DNA of 49,773 bases from Marinilabiliaceae bacterium (GCA_016342595.1 JAEINY010000011.1:1-49773); one strand, 5' to 3'. Counted from the first letter of the stretch, positions 17,991-26,304 are shown. A program made the numbers and translations. Notes: generated by a model not told the origin, from the sequence alone.

Positions 17991-18073
17991 TGGGGAGAGC
18001 AGGATTCGAACCTACGAAGTCGAAAGACAGCGGAGTTACAGTCCGCCCCAGTTGGCCACTTTGGTATCTCCCC
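17991..18073 (-). tRNA. tRNA-Tyr(GTA), copy 1
   Basis: An 83-nt class II tRNA, acceptor GGGGAGA/TCTCCCC, anticodon loop CTGTAAC giving GTA. The long variable arm has the stem GTC-TTTC-GAC. A37 after a UNN-reading anticodon makes it a MiaA substrate. Confidence 0.95.
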
Positions 18074-18126
18074 AAAAACATGTCAAAAAAGACGTAAAAA
18101 AAGCCATTCCGATGAATGACCCTTGA

Positions 18127-18198
18127 GCGGGAGACGGGGCTCAAACCCGCGACCCTCAGCTTGGAAGGCTGATGCTCTATCAACTGAGCTACTCCCGC
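18127..18198 (-). tRNA. tRNA-Gly(TCC), copy 2
   Basis: Identical to the copy at 17822, exactly 305 bp apart, as part of a duplicated Gly-Thr-Tyr block. Confidence 0.95.
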
Positions 18199-18213
18199 AA
18201 TAAAAAATACTGA

Positions 18214-18286
18214 GCCGATGAAGGGACTCGAACCCCCGACCTGCTGATTACAAATCAGCTGCTCTAGCCAACTGAGCTACATCGGC
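18214..18286 (-). tRNA. tRNA-Thr(TGT), copy 2
   Basis: Same 73-nt sequence as the copy at 17909 and again 305 bp away; second member of the duplicated block. Confidence 0.95.
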
Positions 18287-18295
18287 AAAAATTAG

Positions 18296-18378
18296 TGGGG
18301 AGAGCAGGATTCGAACCTACGAAGACATAAGTCAGCGGAGTTACAGTCCGCCCCAGTTGGCCACTTTGGTATCTCCCC
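18296..18378 (-). tRNA. tRNA-Tyr(GTA), copy 2
   Basis: Same as the copy at 17991 except in the variable arm, whose stem is GAC-TTAT-GTC here instead of GTC-TTTC-GAC. The base pairs are kept although both strands changed. Confidence 0.95.
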
Positions 18379-18447
18379 AAAACTCCAGCAGACTTCTGGA
18401 AGTCTGCTGAAAAGTACAATCAATATTTTTAAGAACTTTATTCCTGA

Positions 18448-18520
18448 GCCGATGAAGGGACTCGAACCCCCGACCTGCTGATTACAAATCAGCTGCTCTA
18501 GCCAACTGAGCTACATCGGC
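18448..18520 (-). tRNA. tRNA-Thr(TGT), copy 3
   Basis: Third identical tRNA-Thr. Its 5' end (18520) directly abuts the 3' end of the SRP RNA, with no spacer. A short hairpin-like GTCTGCTGGA / TCCAGCAGAC inverted repeat (loop AG region near 18383-18412) lies between it and the tRNA-Tyr copy 2. Confidence 0.95.
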
Positions 18521-18621
18521 GGGTGGGCAAGCTACCCACATCGCACTGCTACAACCGTTTACCCTTGCTGCCGCCAGGCCCTGGGGGAATTCAACGGGAG
18601 CTAGTCGTATGGGACTCACCC
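18521..18621 (-). ncRNA. ffs: Signal recognition particle RNA (small, 4.5S type)
   Basis: RNA scaffold of the SRP that binds Ffh. Read on the minus strand, the ends pair (GGGTGAG with CTTGCCC, then CCCAT with GTGGG). The apical part has the domain IV asymmetric and symmetric loops: CCAGG-GCC-TGGC-GGC-AGCA. The apical tetraloop is TGGC by my pairing, not the usual GGAA. Total length about 100 nt. The 5' end is set by the start of the terminal stem and may be a few nt upstream. Confidence 0.85.
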
Positions 18622-18641
18622 GTGTTTCTTGATTGCGGATG

Positions 18642-18672
18642 CAAAAGTAAAACATTTGTGCTTCTGTGCAAA
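18642..18672 (-). promoter_or_regulatory. Promoter of the SRP RNA-tRNA operon
   Basis: On the minus strand TTTG (18669-18672), 19 bp, TACTTTTG (18642-18649): both elements of the Bacteroidota consensus with ideal spacing. It lies about 20 nt upstream of the folded SRP RNA and is the only clear promoter before the tRNA string. Confidence 0.8.
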
Positions 18673-18847
18673 TAATTCTAGTATCTTTTTTGTCTCTTGG
18701 GAGGTAATGTGGTGAAAATGAAAAACAAAAATTTCACTTCTTTTTTTAGGGTTTGCTGGATTTTTGGAATAATCCCGTGCAATGGATGAACATTTGCGGG
18801 TTATTCGTATTTTCGTTGTGTATTTAAATAAGGCTAATTTTTAATTT

Positions 18848-19384
18848 ATGGAAAAGGATAATTCGTCTATTGGCAAGGTGGCATTGAAATATGGAGCTAT
18901 TATTGCTGCGGCATTAATGCTGTTATCACTTGTGGCCTATGTGTCCAATCTTTCTGGAAATAGATTTTTGGGATGGTTAGAGAATATCATTATAATTGGC
19001 GGTTTGGTGTGGGCGATGATGAATTTTCGCGACAAGCACCGTGGTGGCTATATGGAATTCGGACAAGGGGTGTCATTGGGTACCTTGGTTTCGTTGTTTG
19101 GTGGTAGTCTAACGAGTTTGTATTCGTTCATATTTCTTAAGTATATTGATCCTTCAGCACTTGATGGCCTTAAGGATGCGTCTATGGAGCGAGTGATGCA
19201 GGGTGGGTATTCTGATGCCGAGTTAGAGATGATGGATAGTATTTTTCAGTTTGTTTATACTCCGGGTATGATGCTAATTGGAGGTATACTTGGGGCTATT
19301 CTAGGAGGTGTTATTATTTCACTTATCTTAGCTGCTATCATTAAAAAACCAAAATCGCTTTTTGAAGAAGCAACGCAAGAATAA
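18848..19384 (+). CDS. DUF4199 membrane protein
   Basis: A 178-residue integral membrane protein of the DUF4199 family, widespread in Bacteroidota and without assigned function. Four hydrophobic segments are visible: about residues 12-32, 42-57, 74-98 and 135-168. Between segments two and three is the family-like stretch FRDKHRGGYMEFGQGVSLG. It is cotranscribed with a glycosyltransferase that starts 1 nt after its stop. A link to lipid or envelope glycosylation is inferred from that neighbour. Confidence 0.85.
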   Translation: MEKDNSSIGKVALKYGAIIAAALMLLSLVAYVSNLSGNRFLGWLENIIIIGGLVWAMMNFRDKHRGGYMEFGQGVSLGTLVSLFGGSLTSLYSFIFLKYIDPSALDGLKDASMERVMQGGYSDAELEMMDSIFQFVYTPGMMLIGGILGAILGGVIISLILAAIIKKPKSLFEEATQE

Positions 19385-19385
19385 T

Positions 19386-20336
19386 ATGGATTTATCGATC
19401 GTAGTACCGTTATATAACGAAGAAGAGTCATTGGGTGAATTGATAAAATGGATCAGGCAGGTGATTGACCCGCTGGAATACGTCTATGAAGTCATTTTTG
19501 TGGATGATGGTAGTTCGGATGCATCATGGAAAGTCATTCAGGATCTGAAGGTAGAAAATCCAGAAGTTAAAGGTTTGCGATTCCGTCGTAATTATGGAAA
19601 ATCTGCTGGTTTGCACTGCGGTTTTCAAGTTGCCCATGGTGACGTGGTCATTACCATGGATGCGGATTTGCAAGATAGTCCGGAAGAAATTCCGGAACTA
19701 ATGCGAATGATTCGTGAAGATGGTTTTGACCTGGTGAGTGGCTGGAAGAGAAAAAGATATGATCCGATCGGGAAAACACTGCCCAGTAAATTGTTTAATC
19801 GAACGGTTCGTATGGTATCCGGCATAAAGTTGCATGATTTTAATTGTGGACTGAAAGCCTACCGAAATCAGGTGATTAAAAATGTGGAAGTGTACGGTGA
19901 GATGCATCGTTACATTCCTCTGATTGCCAAACAGGCTGGATTTGGTCGTATTGGTGAAAAAGTGGTGCAGCATCAGGAACGTAAGTATGGAGTCTCTAAA
20001 TTTGGCATTGAACGAACCATTAAGGGGTTTCTCGATTTGATGTCAGTGACCTTCATCTCGAAGTTCGGAAAGCGGCCTATGCATCTTTTTGGATCATTGG
20101 GAACGTTAATGTTCACAGTCGGATTTTTCTCAGCCCTTTATTTGGGCATGAAAAAACTCTGGTATGTGTATCATAGTGTTTCTGCACAATTGGTGACGGA
20201 TAGTCCCTATTTTTATATCGCGTTAACCAGCATGATTATCGGTACACAGCTCTTTTTGGCGGGTTTTCTGGCCGAATTGGTATCTCGTAATTCAACTGAG
20301 CGTAACTCCTATCAAATTGCTGAAAAACTCGACTAA
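19386..20336 (+). CDS. GT2 glycosyltransferase, polyprenyl-phosphate type
   Basis: Family 2 glycosyltransferase of the DPM1/GtrB/ArnC kind that moves a sugar from a nucleotide donor to polyprenyl phosphate. I start it at MDLSIVVPLYNEEES; a start 24 nt earlier would overlap the preceding gene. 316 residues: GT-A fold with VVPLYNEEESLGE, VIFVDDGSSDASW and MDADLQDSPEEIPEL (metal-binding DxD region about residue 90). HxERKYGVSKFGIERT is the conserved QxxRxxGxSK-type motif. Two C-terminal membrane helices (about residues 235-260 and 275-300) anchor it. Confidence 0.92.
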   Translation: MDLSIVVPLYNEEESLGELIKWIRQVIDPLEYVYEVIFVDDGSSDASWKVIQDLKVENPEVKGLRFRRNYGKSAGLHCGFQVAHGDVVITMDADLQDSPEEIPELMRMIREDGFDLVSGWKRKRYDPIGKTLPSKLFNRTVRMVSGIKLHDFNCGLKAYRNQVIKNVEVYGEMHRYIPLIAKQAGFGRIGEKVVQHQERKYGVSKFGIERTIKGFLDLMSVTFISKFGKRPMHLFGSLGTLMFTVGFFSALYLGMKKLWYVYHSVSAQLVTDSPYFYIALTSMIIGTQLFLAGFLAELVSRNSTERNSYQIAEKLD

Positions 20337-21061
20337 TGGCATTTTATAATCGCATTGTAGAAGCATATGACCAACTTTTTCCATTTAATCCTAAACAGCA
20401 GGATTTTGTGGAAAAGGGGGTGGGTGTTGATTTGAGTAATAAACGCCTATTGGACATTGGCTGTGGTACCGGTTCTTTGGCCATTAATCTGGCCAGGCGC
20501 AGTGCCAATGTGGATGCCTTTGATTTCGATCCCATGATGATTACTAAGGCTGAAGAGAAGCGGCCCCAGGCACTAAATCTCAGATTCCGGCAAGGTGATA
20601 TGGTGCAATTGAATTCAATGTATCAAAAAGCTTCTTTTGATGCAATTCTGTGTTTTGGTAATACATTGGTGCACCTGGTTGATCGAAAACAAATAGAAAA
20701 TGTGTTGGGAAGCATTTCGGATGGGTTGAAGGAGAAGGGGTGTTTTTTAATGCAGATTGTGAATTATGATCGTATCTTAATTAATCGGGTGGATCATTTG
20801 CCAACTATTGATACTGTTGATTATTCTTTTACAAGAGATTATATTCATCGTAAGGATGGTTTAATCGATTTTTCCACTCAGCTAACAGCTAAAAAAAACA
20901 AGGAGAAGTTACAAAATAGTATTCCATTATTACCGCTCAGGAAAAGTGAATTAGTGACTATGCTCAATGGTTTTTTTACTGAAGTGAATTGTTTTGGTGG
21001 TTTTGACCGGTCGGAGTGGACGGAGCAAAGTTTTCACCTGGTTATTGAGGCGGTGAAGTAA
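20336..21061 (+). CDS. Class I SAM-dependent methyltransferase
   Basis: A 241-residue Rossmann-fold methyltransferase: motif I LLDIGCGTGSLAINLA (about residues 39-54), acidic end of beta-2 VDAFDFDPMMI, motif III-like FRQGDMVQL, and FDAILCFGNTLVHL. The ATG overlaps the stop of the glycosyltransferase gene by one base (TAATG), so the two are translationally coupled. Substrate unknown. Its last 20 bases overlap the end of the convergent Nudix gene. Confidence 0.88.
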   Translation: MAFYNRIVEAYDQLFPFNPKQQDFVEKGVGVDLSNKRLLDIGCGTGSLAINLARRSANVDAFDFDPMMITKAEEKRPQALNLRFRQGDMVQLNSMYQKASFDAILCFGNTLVHLVDRKQIENVLGSISDGLKEKGCFLMQIVNYDRILINRVDHLPTIDTVDYSFTRDYIHRKDGLIDFSTQLTAKKNKEKLQNSIPLLPLRKSELVTMLNGFFTEVNCFGGFDRSEWTEQSFHLVIEAVK

Positions 21062-21533
21062 TACCATTTTGATTAGTAAACGGTATAAATTGCTCCTTTA
21101 GTTTTTTGATAACAATCTTATCAATTGGAAAGGTGACCTCTTGTGTAGTTAAATCTTTAATAGCCATCCATCGAAAAGCTTGACTGCCTTCTTTTTCAGC
21201 GAAATTGAAAGGCGTGTCGGTTGTGATAATTTTAGAAACTTCAGGAGATGATACCAGGTAATAGATGCTGATGAGTTGAGTGTTGTCATAAAAGACAGCA
21301 GGCTGAAAGAAGTCGGTTGTGTAAAAGTGACTTTCAATTTTAATGTCAATAGCTAGTTCTTCTCTAAATTCTCTTTTCAAACAATTCAGTGTGCCTTCGC
21401 CATATTCTAATCCACCTCCGGGGAACTTTGTCATGTAGGTTGACAAGACATATTCGTCAGAAAGAAGAATCTCATCTTGAGTGTTAGTCAGTAAGCCATA
21501 TACCCGAATGTTAAATGTTCCTCCTGAATGCAT
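21042..21533 (-). CDS. Nudix hydrolase
   Basis: A 163-residue Nudix protein. The box is GGGLEYGEGTLNCLKREFREELAI (about residues 39-62), fitting GX5EX7REUXEEXGU except that the last glycine is replaced. These enzymes cleave nucleoside diphosphates linked to another moiety. Its start is 7 nt after the miaA stop codon, so it is the last gene of a three-gene minus-strand operon. Substrate cannot be predicted. Confidence 0.88.
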   Translation of the reverse strand: MHSGGTFNIRVYGLLTNTQDEILLSDEYVLSTYMTKFPGGGLEYGEGTLNCLKREFREELAIDIKIESHFYTTDFFQPAVFYDNTQLISIYYLVSSPEVSKIITTDTPFNFAEKEGSQAFRWMAIKDLTTQEVTFPIDKIVIKKLKEQFIPFTNQNGITSPPQ

Positions 21534-21540
21534 GGGTAGA

Positions 21541-22449
21541 TCAGATAGTTTTTAAACTGGACTCAACAAATTTAAAAATTTCTTCTGCCTGAGCAGGATG
21601 AAACCAGTTTATTTTTTTGTCACGCCTAAACCAGGACAATTGTCGTTTGGCATATCGTCGTGAATTGCGCTTGATCAATTCGATGGCTGTATCGGCATCG
21701 TATTCACCATCCAAATGGCCGTAAATCTCTTTGTAGCCAACGGTATTGAGAGCATTAAGTGCTTTGTGTTCGTAAAATGTACGCGCTTCATCAAATAATC
21801 CATCTTCAACCATGGTATCAACGCGCCGGTTGATGCGATCGTATAATTCGGTACGATCCATGTCTAACCCGATTTTTAGGATGTTGAATGGTCTTTCCTG
21901 CGCACTGTTCTTGCGAAGTGAGCTGTAAGGCTGTCCTGTCATTAAGCAGACCTCAACGGCATGAATGACACGTTTGTGGTTTTTTAAATCAACTTGTTCG
22001 TAAAAAACAGGATCCAGTAATTTGAGCTGCCGGCGGATGGCATCCAGTCCCTCTTTTTCATAAGTTTCCATGACCTCTTTTCGTAATTCAGGATCAATGG
22101 TGGGTAAGTCGTCTATGCCCTTACAAACGGCATCTACATACATCATTGAGCCGCCTGTCATCACGACGTTAGTGTGTGAGTGAAAAAGAGTGTCAAGCAG
22201 TTTTAAAACATCCTGCTCAAATTCATAAGCGTTATAATAGTCAGAGATGGAGTGAGTCCCCACCATATAGTGTTGTACAGCCTGTAACTGCTCCGTTGTT
22301 GGTGCTGCTGTTCCAATTTTTAATTCTTTGTAAATTTGACGACTGTCAGAGGATATGATAACAGTGTTTAGCTGTTGGGCCAGGTTTAAGCTAAGTTCTG
22401 TTTTGCCGATGCCTGTAGGCCCGATCAATACCAGCAGGGTATTTGTCAT
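21541..22449 (-). CDS. miaA: tRNA dimethylallyltransferase
   Basis: Transfers the isopentenyl group from DMAPP to A37 of tRNAs that read UNN codons. 302 residues: P-loop [13 protein letters not shown] (residues 8-20), [19 protein letters not shown] (DSxQxY motif), then [22 protein letters not shown] and the C-terminal [17 protein letters not shown]. All motifs are intact. It lies between a pRiA4_ORF3 gene and a Nudix gene. The two tRNA-Tyr genes at 18-18.4 kb encode likely substrates. Confidence 0.96.
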   Translation of the reverse strand: MTNTLLVLIGPTGIGKTELSLNLAQQLNTVIISSDSRQIYKELKIGTAAPTTEQLQAVQHYMVGTHSISDYYNAYEFEQDVLKLLDTLFHSHTNVVMTGGSMMYVDAVCKGIDDLPTIDPELRKEVMETYEKEGLDAIRRQLKLLDPVFYEQVDLKNHKRVIHAVEVCLMTGQPYSSLRKNSAQERPFNILKIGLDMDRTELYDRINRRVDTMVEDGLFDEARTFYEHKALNALNTVGYKEIYGHLDGEYDADTAIELIKRNSRRYAKRQLSWFRRDKKINWFHPAQAEEIFKFVESSLKTI

Positions 22450-22467
22450 GAAGTAAAGCTGCTTAAA

Positions 22468-23010
22468 TTAGTAATGGTCAGGGAAGTCGTTTTCATCAAA
22501 GGACTCATCATTAAATTCATCTAAATCTATCGGACAGTTGAAATCGTCCAATAGGCTTTCATCAAAATCAGGTTCCTCGCTGACGGTATCTTCAGATATG
22601 TCGCCGATCATGATTTGTTGCGGCGTTTCGCCTTGATTTTTGTAGCAGTTGGGTTTAGCTAAAGTTCCCTCAGCTGTTTGTATGGTTTCAATAAAGAACG
22701 CACGTTCCGAAAATAGATCGAAAACATATAACAAGCGTTGTCCCGCTTCTGTGATGAGTTGTGCAATTTTCGTGTCGTTCATCACGAGTATATTTTCAGT
22801 CTCACCATCTGTCATGTCAAAAAGTGTCACCTCCTGCTCTTTGTTCCACTCAGAGTCAGTAGTGAAAAATGAAGCCATTTGTGTAGCGTCATATTCGAGT
22901 AATTCCTGCAGGAAATTATGAAGATCAGCAAACGTTTGATTATCATCAATCGCTATCTCTTTCACAAAATCATCCGCTTCAATTGATAATAATCTTAAAT
23001 AGACAATCAT
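22468..23010 (-). CDS. pRiA4b ORF-3 family protein
   Basis: A 180-residue protein of the pRiA4_ORF3 (IS1096 passenger TnpR-like) family. The family pattern is visible as MIVYLRLLSIEADDFVKEIAIDDNQTFADLHNFL and later LYVFDLFSERAFFIETIQ. The final 40 residues are very acidic. Despite the family name there is no sign of a transposon here; chromosomal copies are widespread in Bacteroidota and their role is unknown. First gene of the miaA operon, 18 nt upstream of miaA. Confidence 0.85.
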   Translation of the reverse strand: MIVYLRLLSIEADDFVKEIAIDDNQTFADLHNFLQELLEYDATQMASFFTTDSEWNKEQEVTLFDMTDGETENILVMNDTKIAQLITEAGQRLLYVFDLFSERAFFIETIQTAEGTLAKPNCYKNQGETPQQIMIGDISEDTVSEEPDFDESLLDDFNCPIDLDEFNDESFDENDFPDHY

Positions 23011-23046
23011 TTGAGTTGTGGTTTAAAATGTTTTGGCAATGGTCGG

Positions 23047-23054
23047 CAAAATTA
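23047..23054 (-). promoter_or_regulatory. -7 element of the pRiA4_ORF3-miaA-nudix operon
   Basis: Minus strand TAATTTTG, exact TAnnTTTG, 36 nt before the first start codon; 19 bp upstream is TTTT as a weak -33 box. The remainder of the 23011-23209 gap is A-rich and shows nothing else. Confidence 0.45.
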
Positions 23055-23209
23055 GAAAAAAACCAAGCTAAAAAAAATCAAAAAAGCCGGTTACAATATC
23101 GATTAAGTATTCAATAAAATCAAGTGCCTCTAATTGCTTGGAAAATAGATGGCTGTAAAAACAAAGGTCGGGTTTGAGTTGTTTATGGATTGATTAAAAT
23201 TATTGAATT

Positions 23210-23791
23210 ATGGAACGTTTCTTCTTTTTGGCATTAGGATTAGTGCCGGGAGTATCATTAGTAATTTACCTTTTTTATAAAATGGCACCCGGGTTGATGA
23301 TCCGAGAGAGCCGTAAGCAGTTTGACATGGAGGAAACCCTGCAGCAATTGCAGAATAGTATCTTTTTGATGATTGTTTTTGTTGCTTTAATCTCTTTCCC
23401 GCTTTTAATGAGTTGTGGATTATCCGGAAATAAAAATGAATCCAATAAGTCATTGAAAACAGTTGAACTGATAGATAAACATCCTGGTGAAATCATGTAC
23501 AAACGCCATTGTTTGGCCTGTCATCAGCGGGATGCAAGTGGTATTCCGGGGATGTATCCTCCTTTAGCTAATAATAAAGTAATTTCAGGAGATAAAGTGG
23601 AGTTGATAGGGATTGTCTTAAATGGTATGTCTGGTGAGATTGAAGTGAATGGAGAAGTTTATAATGGTATTATGGCCAGTTATCGGAATTTGCCGGATAA
23701 AGAAATTGCTGATGTATTAAACTATTTGCGATCAGGTTTCGGTAATTCGGCAGATAGTGTAACTCCGGAAGATGTGAAAGGCTTGCGTTGA
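23210..23791 (+). CDS. Membrane-anchored mono-heme cytochrome c
   Basis: Class I cytochrome c domain (about residues 90-180) with heme motif CLACH and the family pattern GIPGMYPPLANNKVISGD...VLNGMSGEIEVNG. The distal Met is probably the one in YNGIMASY. Upstream are two hydrophobic segments: residues 3-22 and 52-69, the second ending FPLLMSCG, which looks like a lipoprotein signal. So translation could really begin at the ATG at 23369 and give a lipoprotein of about 140 residues, with the first 53 codons not used. I keep the long form with that caution. Isolated gene; partner oxidase or reductase not in view. Confidence 0.78.
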   Translation: MERFFFLALGLVPGVSLVIYLFYKMAPGLMIRESRKQFDMEETLQQLQNSIFLMIVFVALISFPLLMSCGLSGNKNESNKSLKTVELIDKHPGEIMYKRHCLACHQRDASGIPGMYPPLANNKVISGDKVELIGIVLNGMSGEIEVNGEVYNGIMASYRNLPDKEIADVLNYLRSGFGNSADSVTPEDVKGLR

Positions 23792-23855
23792 TAATTTTGG
23801 AGTGCAAATAATTGTTTTTGTATCGGTATTCGGGGGCTTAAAATGTGATTTATAT

Positions 23856-23863
23856 TACCTTTG
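23856..23863 (+). promoter_or_regulatory. -7 element of the MetY-like gene
   Basis: TACCTTTG, an exact -7 match. Transcription would begin near 23870, so the start codon must be the ATG at 23899 and not one at 23845. No good -33 box at 19-21 bp. Confidence 0.5.
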
Positions 23864-23898
23864 GCATTCAAGTAAAACATTCCAAAACCAGCAACCGA

Positions 23899-25137
23899 AT
23901 GAATACGAAACATAAGGGGTTTATTACCCGCTCTCTGCATGCTCAGTATCCGCAGAAAGATGCCTATAATGCACTACACATGCCCGTTTATGATGGTGTA
24001 GCCTATGAGTTTGAAAGTGCTGAAGAGATAGAGGCTGTTTTTGAAGGAAAGAAATTTGCTCATGCATACTCCAGAACATCTAATCCAACGGTTGAATATT
24101 TTGAAAAAAAGATGGTGGCAGTAACTGATGCGCATGCTGCTATTGCGTTATCATCAGGAATGGCTGCTATCTCTAATGTATTGATGAGTTTGGTAGAGCA
24201 AGGGGGTAATATTGTGTCATCCAATCATTTGTTTGGGCATTCCTATGCCTTATTGAAGCAAACATTACCATCTCTGGGTATTGAAGTGCGTTTTGCTGAT
24301 ATGACCGATTTGAAGGATGTGGAGGCGAAAACGGATGACAGGACACGTGTTTATTTCTTTGAATCGATCACTAATCCGCAGTTGGAAATTATTGACCTGG
24401 AGAAGTTGTCGGCATTGGCACGATCGAAAAAGGCCGTTATGGTTTGCGACAGTACGGTAACGCCTCCGTATGTATTTAATTCAAAAAGTTGTGGTGTGGA
24501 TGTGGAAGTGATGTCAACCACAAAATTTATTTCAGGTGGTGCTGCTGCTTTTGGTGGTGTCGTGCTTGATAATGGCACATTTGATTGGGAGCTGTTGCCG
24601 GCCTTGCAATCCTGGGCTGGTAAATTCGGAAAGGATGCATTGGTGGGGCGTATTCGAAAAGAGATATTCCGTCACCTGGGCGGCACGATGACTGCGCATA
24701 CAGCTCATTTTATGAATCTGGGTTTGGATATCATGGCGCTGCGGGTGGATCGTTGTGTGGAAAATTGTAAAAAGCTTGCTACCTACTTTGAAGCTAATCC
24801 GAAGATTGTGTCTTATAATTATCCGGGTGTGGAAAGAAGTCTCGCATTTGAGTTGGCAAACAAGCAATTTAAAGGAAAGCCTGGCGCTATCATGACTTTT
24901 GATCTGGAATCCAAAGAAGCTTGCTATGCGTTTTACAATCGTTTGGATACCATCCGGAGAGCTACTAATTTAAATGATAATAAAACCCTGATTATTCATC
25001 CGGAATCAACTATTTATGCGGAGTTTTCGGCCGAAGAAAAACAAGAAATGGGTATCGGGGAAACCATGATGCGTTTGTCGGTAGGTATCGAAGATGTTGA
25101 TGATCTGATTAATGCATTTGAAGAAGCTTTAAAATAA
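23899..25137 (+). CDS. O-acetylhomoserine sulfhydrylase-like PLP enzyme
   Basis: Cys/Met metabolism PLP-dependent enzyme of 412 residues, cytosolic. Visible: AYSRTSNPTVEYFEKKMVAV, the PLP phosphate-binding SSGMAAISNVLMSL, FFESITNPQLEIIDLEKLS, VCDSTVTPPY and the Schiff-base lysine in STTKFISGGAAAFGG (about residue 207). The C-terminal LSVGIEDVDDLINAFEEAL is typical. The length and the GG-rich stretch after the lysine favour MetY or methionine gamma-lyase over cystathionine synthase. The near presence of an Rrf2 regulator and cysK supports a role in sulfide assimilation. Exact activity is not certain. Confidence 0.85.
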   Translation: MNTKHKGFITRSLHAQYPQKDAYNALHMPVYDGVAYEFESAEEIEAVFEGKKFAHAYSRTSNPTVEYFEKKMVAVTDAHAAIALSSGMAAISNVLMSLVEQGGNIVSSNHLFGHSYALLKQTLPSLGIEVRFADMTDLKDVEAKTDDRTRVYFFESITNPQLEIIDLEKLSALARSKKAVMVCDSTVTPPYVFNSKSCGVDVEVMSTTKFISGGAAAFGGVVLDNGTFDWELLPALQSWAGKFGKDALVGRIRKEIFRHLGGTMTAHTAHFMNLGLDIMALRVDRCVENCKKLATYFEANPKIVSYNYPGVERSLAFELANKQFKGKPGAIMTFDLESKEACYAFYNRLDTIRRATNLNDNKTLIIHPESTIYAEFSAEEKQEMGIGETMMRLSVGIEDVDDLINAFEEALK

Positions 25138-25140
25138 CAA

Positions 25141-26304
25141 ATGAATCACTTTTTAAGAATAATTGTAATTGTAGCACTGTCTTTTCGAGCAGTGCTTTCT
25201 TTTGGGCAGGCTCCTGTTGATTCCCTTGATCAAAATTTGTTGGAGCAGGCCGCCGGATTGGCCGAAGATGTATTGGATCTGGTGACCTGGGAGGAGGGGA
25301 GGCATACGGTTTCGGTATATCCCATGGCCGGTTATTCACCCCGTACCGGTTATGAAATAGGTATTATGCCGGTATGGCGTATCAAACCAGCAGGTGAGGT
25401 TAAATCCAATTATCATCGGCCCACAACGATTGCACCCGCTTTTCAGATGTCCTCCAAAGGGATGTATGAAGTGCAGTTGGATGCGGTGGTCTTTACAAAG
25501 CAGCAGTGGTTTTTTATTTCCCGAATGCAGTATTTATTTCTGCCGGATACCTTTTTCGGACTGGGAAACCAGGAAAAAGAAAAGCCTTATTCCGAGTATG
25601 AATTAAATCGTTGTAGTCTGAATGCAGATATTCTTAAAGGATGGAATGAGAAATGGTTCATCGGTCTGCGAACAGATTTTAATCAGGTAGAAAATAATGA
25701 AATTCAGGGTGATTTGCTGAATTCGTCCGTTTTAGGATATGCCGGTGGTTGGGCAAACGGTTTGGGGCCCACACTGGCTTTCGATACGCGTAATGATTTA
25801 TTGTATCCGTCATCCGGATGGTTTGCAGTGGCCTCAGCATTGTGGTTTGACGATTGCATGGGCAGTGATTATCAATTTCAGTTAAGTAGTCTGGATGTTC
25901 GGAAATATATCCCGGTAAAAGGAGATGAAAGTATTTTAGGTTTGCAGGCGTATATCAGTCATTCAAATGGTGATGTGCCGTTTTTTAAATTGCCTTACAT
26001 TGGCGGTAAGCGCATGTTGAGGGGGATTCCACATCCGCATAAGTATTTGGATAAAAATGCCTGGTTTGCCCAGGCTGAGTGGCGTCAAAATATTTGGTGG
26101 CGTATTGGCGCTGTTGCTTTTGCCGGTACAGGGAAAGTATTTCCTACTATAAAAGAAGGGTTATTTAATAATTTGCATGTGGTAGGTGGAGCAGGGTTGA
26201 GATTTAGGGTTTTGCCGGATGAAGGACTGAATTTTAGAATAGATTATGGGGTTTCAAATCATGGTGAAAGTGGAATGTATTTTACTATTCGGGAGGCTTT
26301 TTAA
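25141..26304 (+). CDS. Omp85/BamA-like outer-membrane beta-barrel protein
   Basis: A 387-residue protein with a signal peptide (cleavage near SFGQ, residue 23) and no POTRA domains. The barrel has Omp85 signatures: GPTLAFDTRNDLLYPSSGWF (about residues 206-225) and YIGGKRMLRG (the RGF/Y-like loop motif, about 289). It ends in phenylalanine (IREAF) as barrel proteins do. Its start is 4 nt after the MetY-like stop, so the two are cotranscribed, an odd pairing. Bacteroidota have many such short surface-antigen D15 proteins with unknown cargo. Confidence 0.85.
   Translation: MNHFLRIIVIVALSFRAVLSFGQAPVDSLDQNLLEQAAGLAEDVLDLVTWEEGRHTVSVYPMAGYSPRTGYEIGIMPVWRIKPAGEVKSNYHRPTTIAPAFQMSSKGMYEVQLDAVVFTKQQWFFISRMQYLFLPDTFFGLGNQEKEKPYSEYELNRCSLNADILKGWNEKWFIGLRTDFNQVENNEIQGDLLNSSVLGYAGGWANGLGPTLAFDTRNDLLYPSSGWFAVASALWFDDCMGSDYQFQLSSLDVRKYIPVKGDESILGLQAYISHSNGDVPFFKLPYIGGKRMLRGIPHPHKYLDKNAWFAQAEWRQNIWWRIGAVAFAGTGKVFPTIKEGLFNNLHVVGGAGLRFRVLPDEGLNFRIDYGVSNHGESGMYFTIREAF

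Noticed and set aside
17822..18520. Genomic island integrated at the tRNA cluster
   Set aside because: No integrase gene, no partial tRNA copy at a distance and no composition break; the repeats are whole tRNA genes.
22468..23010. Transposon passenger gene
   Set aside because: The protein family name includes an IS1096 link, but there are no inverted ends or transposase near it and it is coupled to miaA.
23821..23898. SAM or cobalamin riboswitch before the MetY-like gene
   Set aside because: The leader after the -7 box is under 40 nt and I see no conserved riboswitch core.
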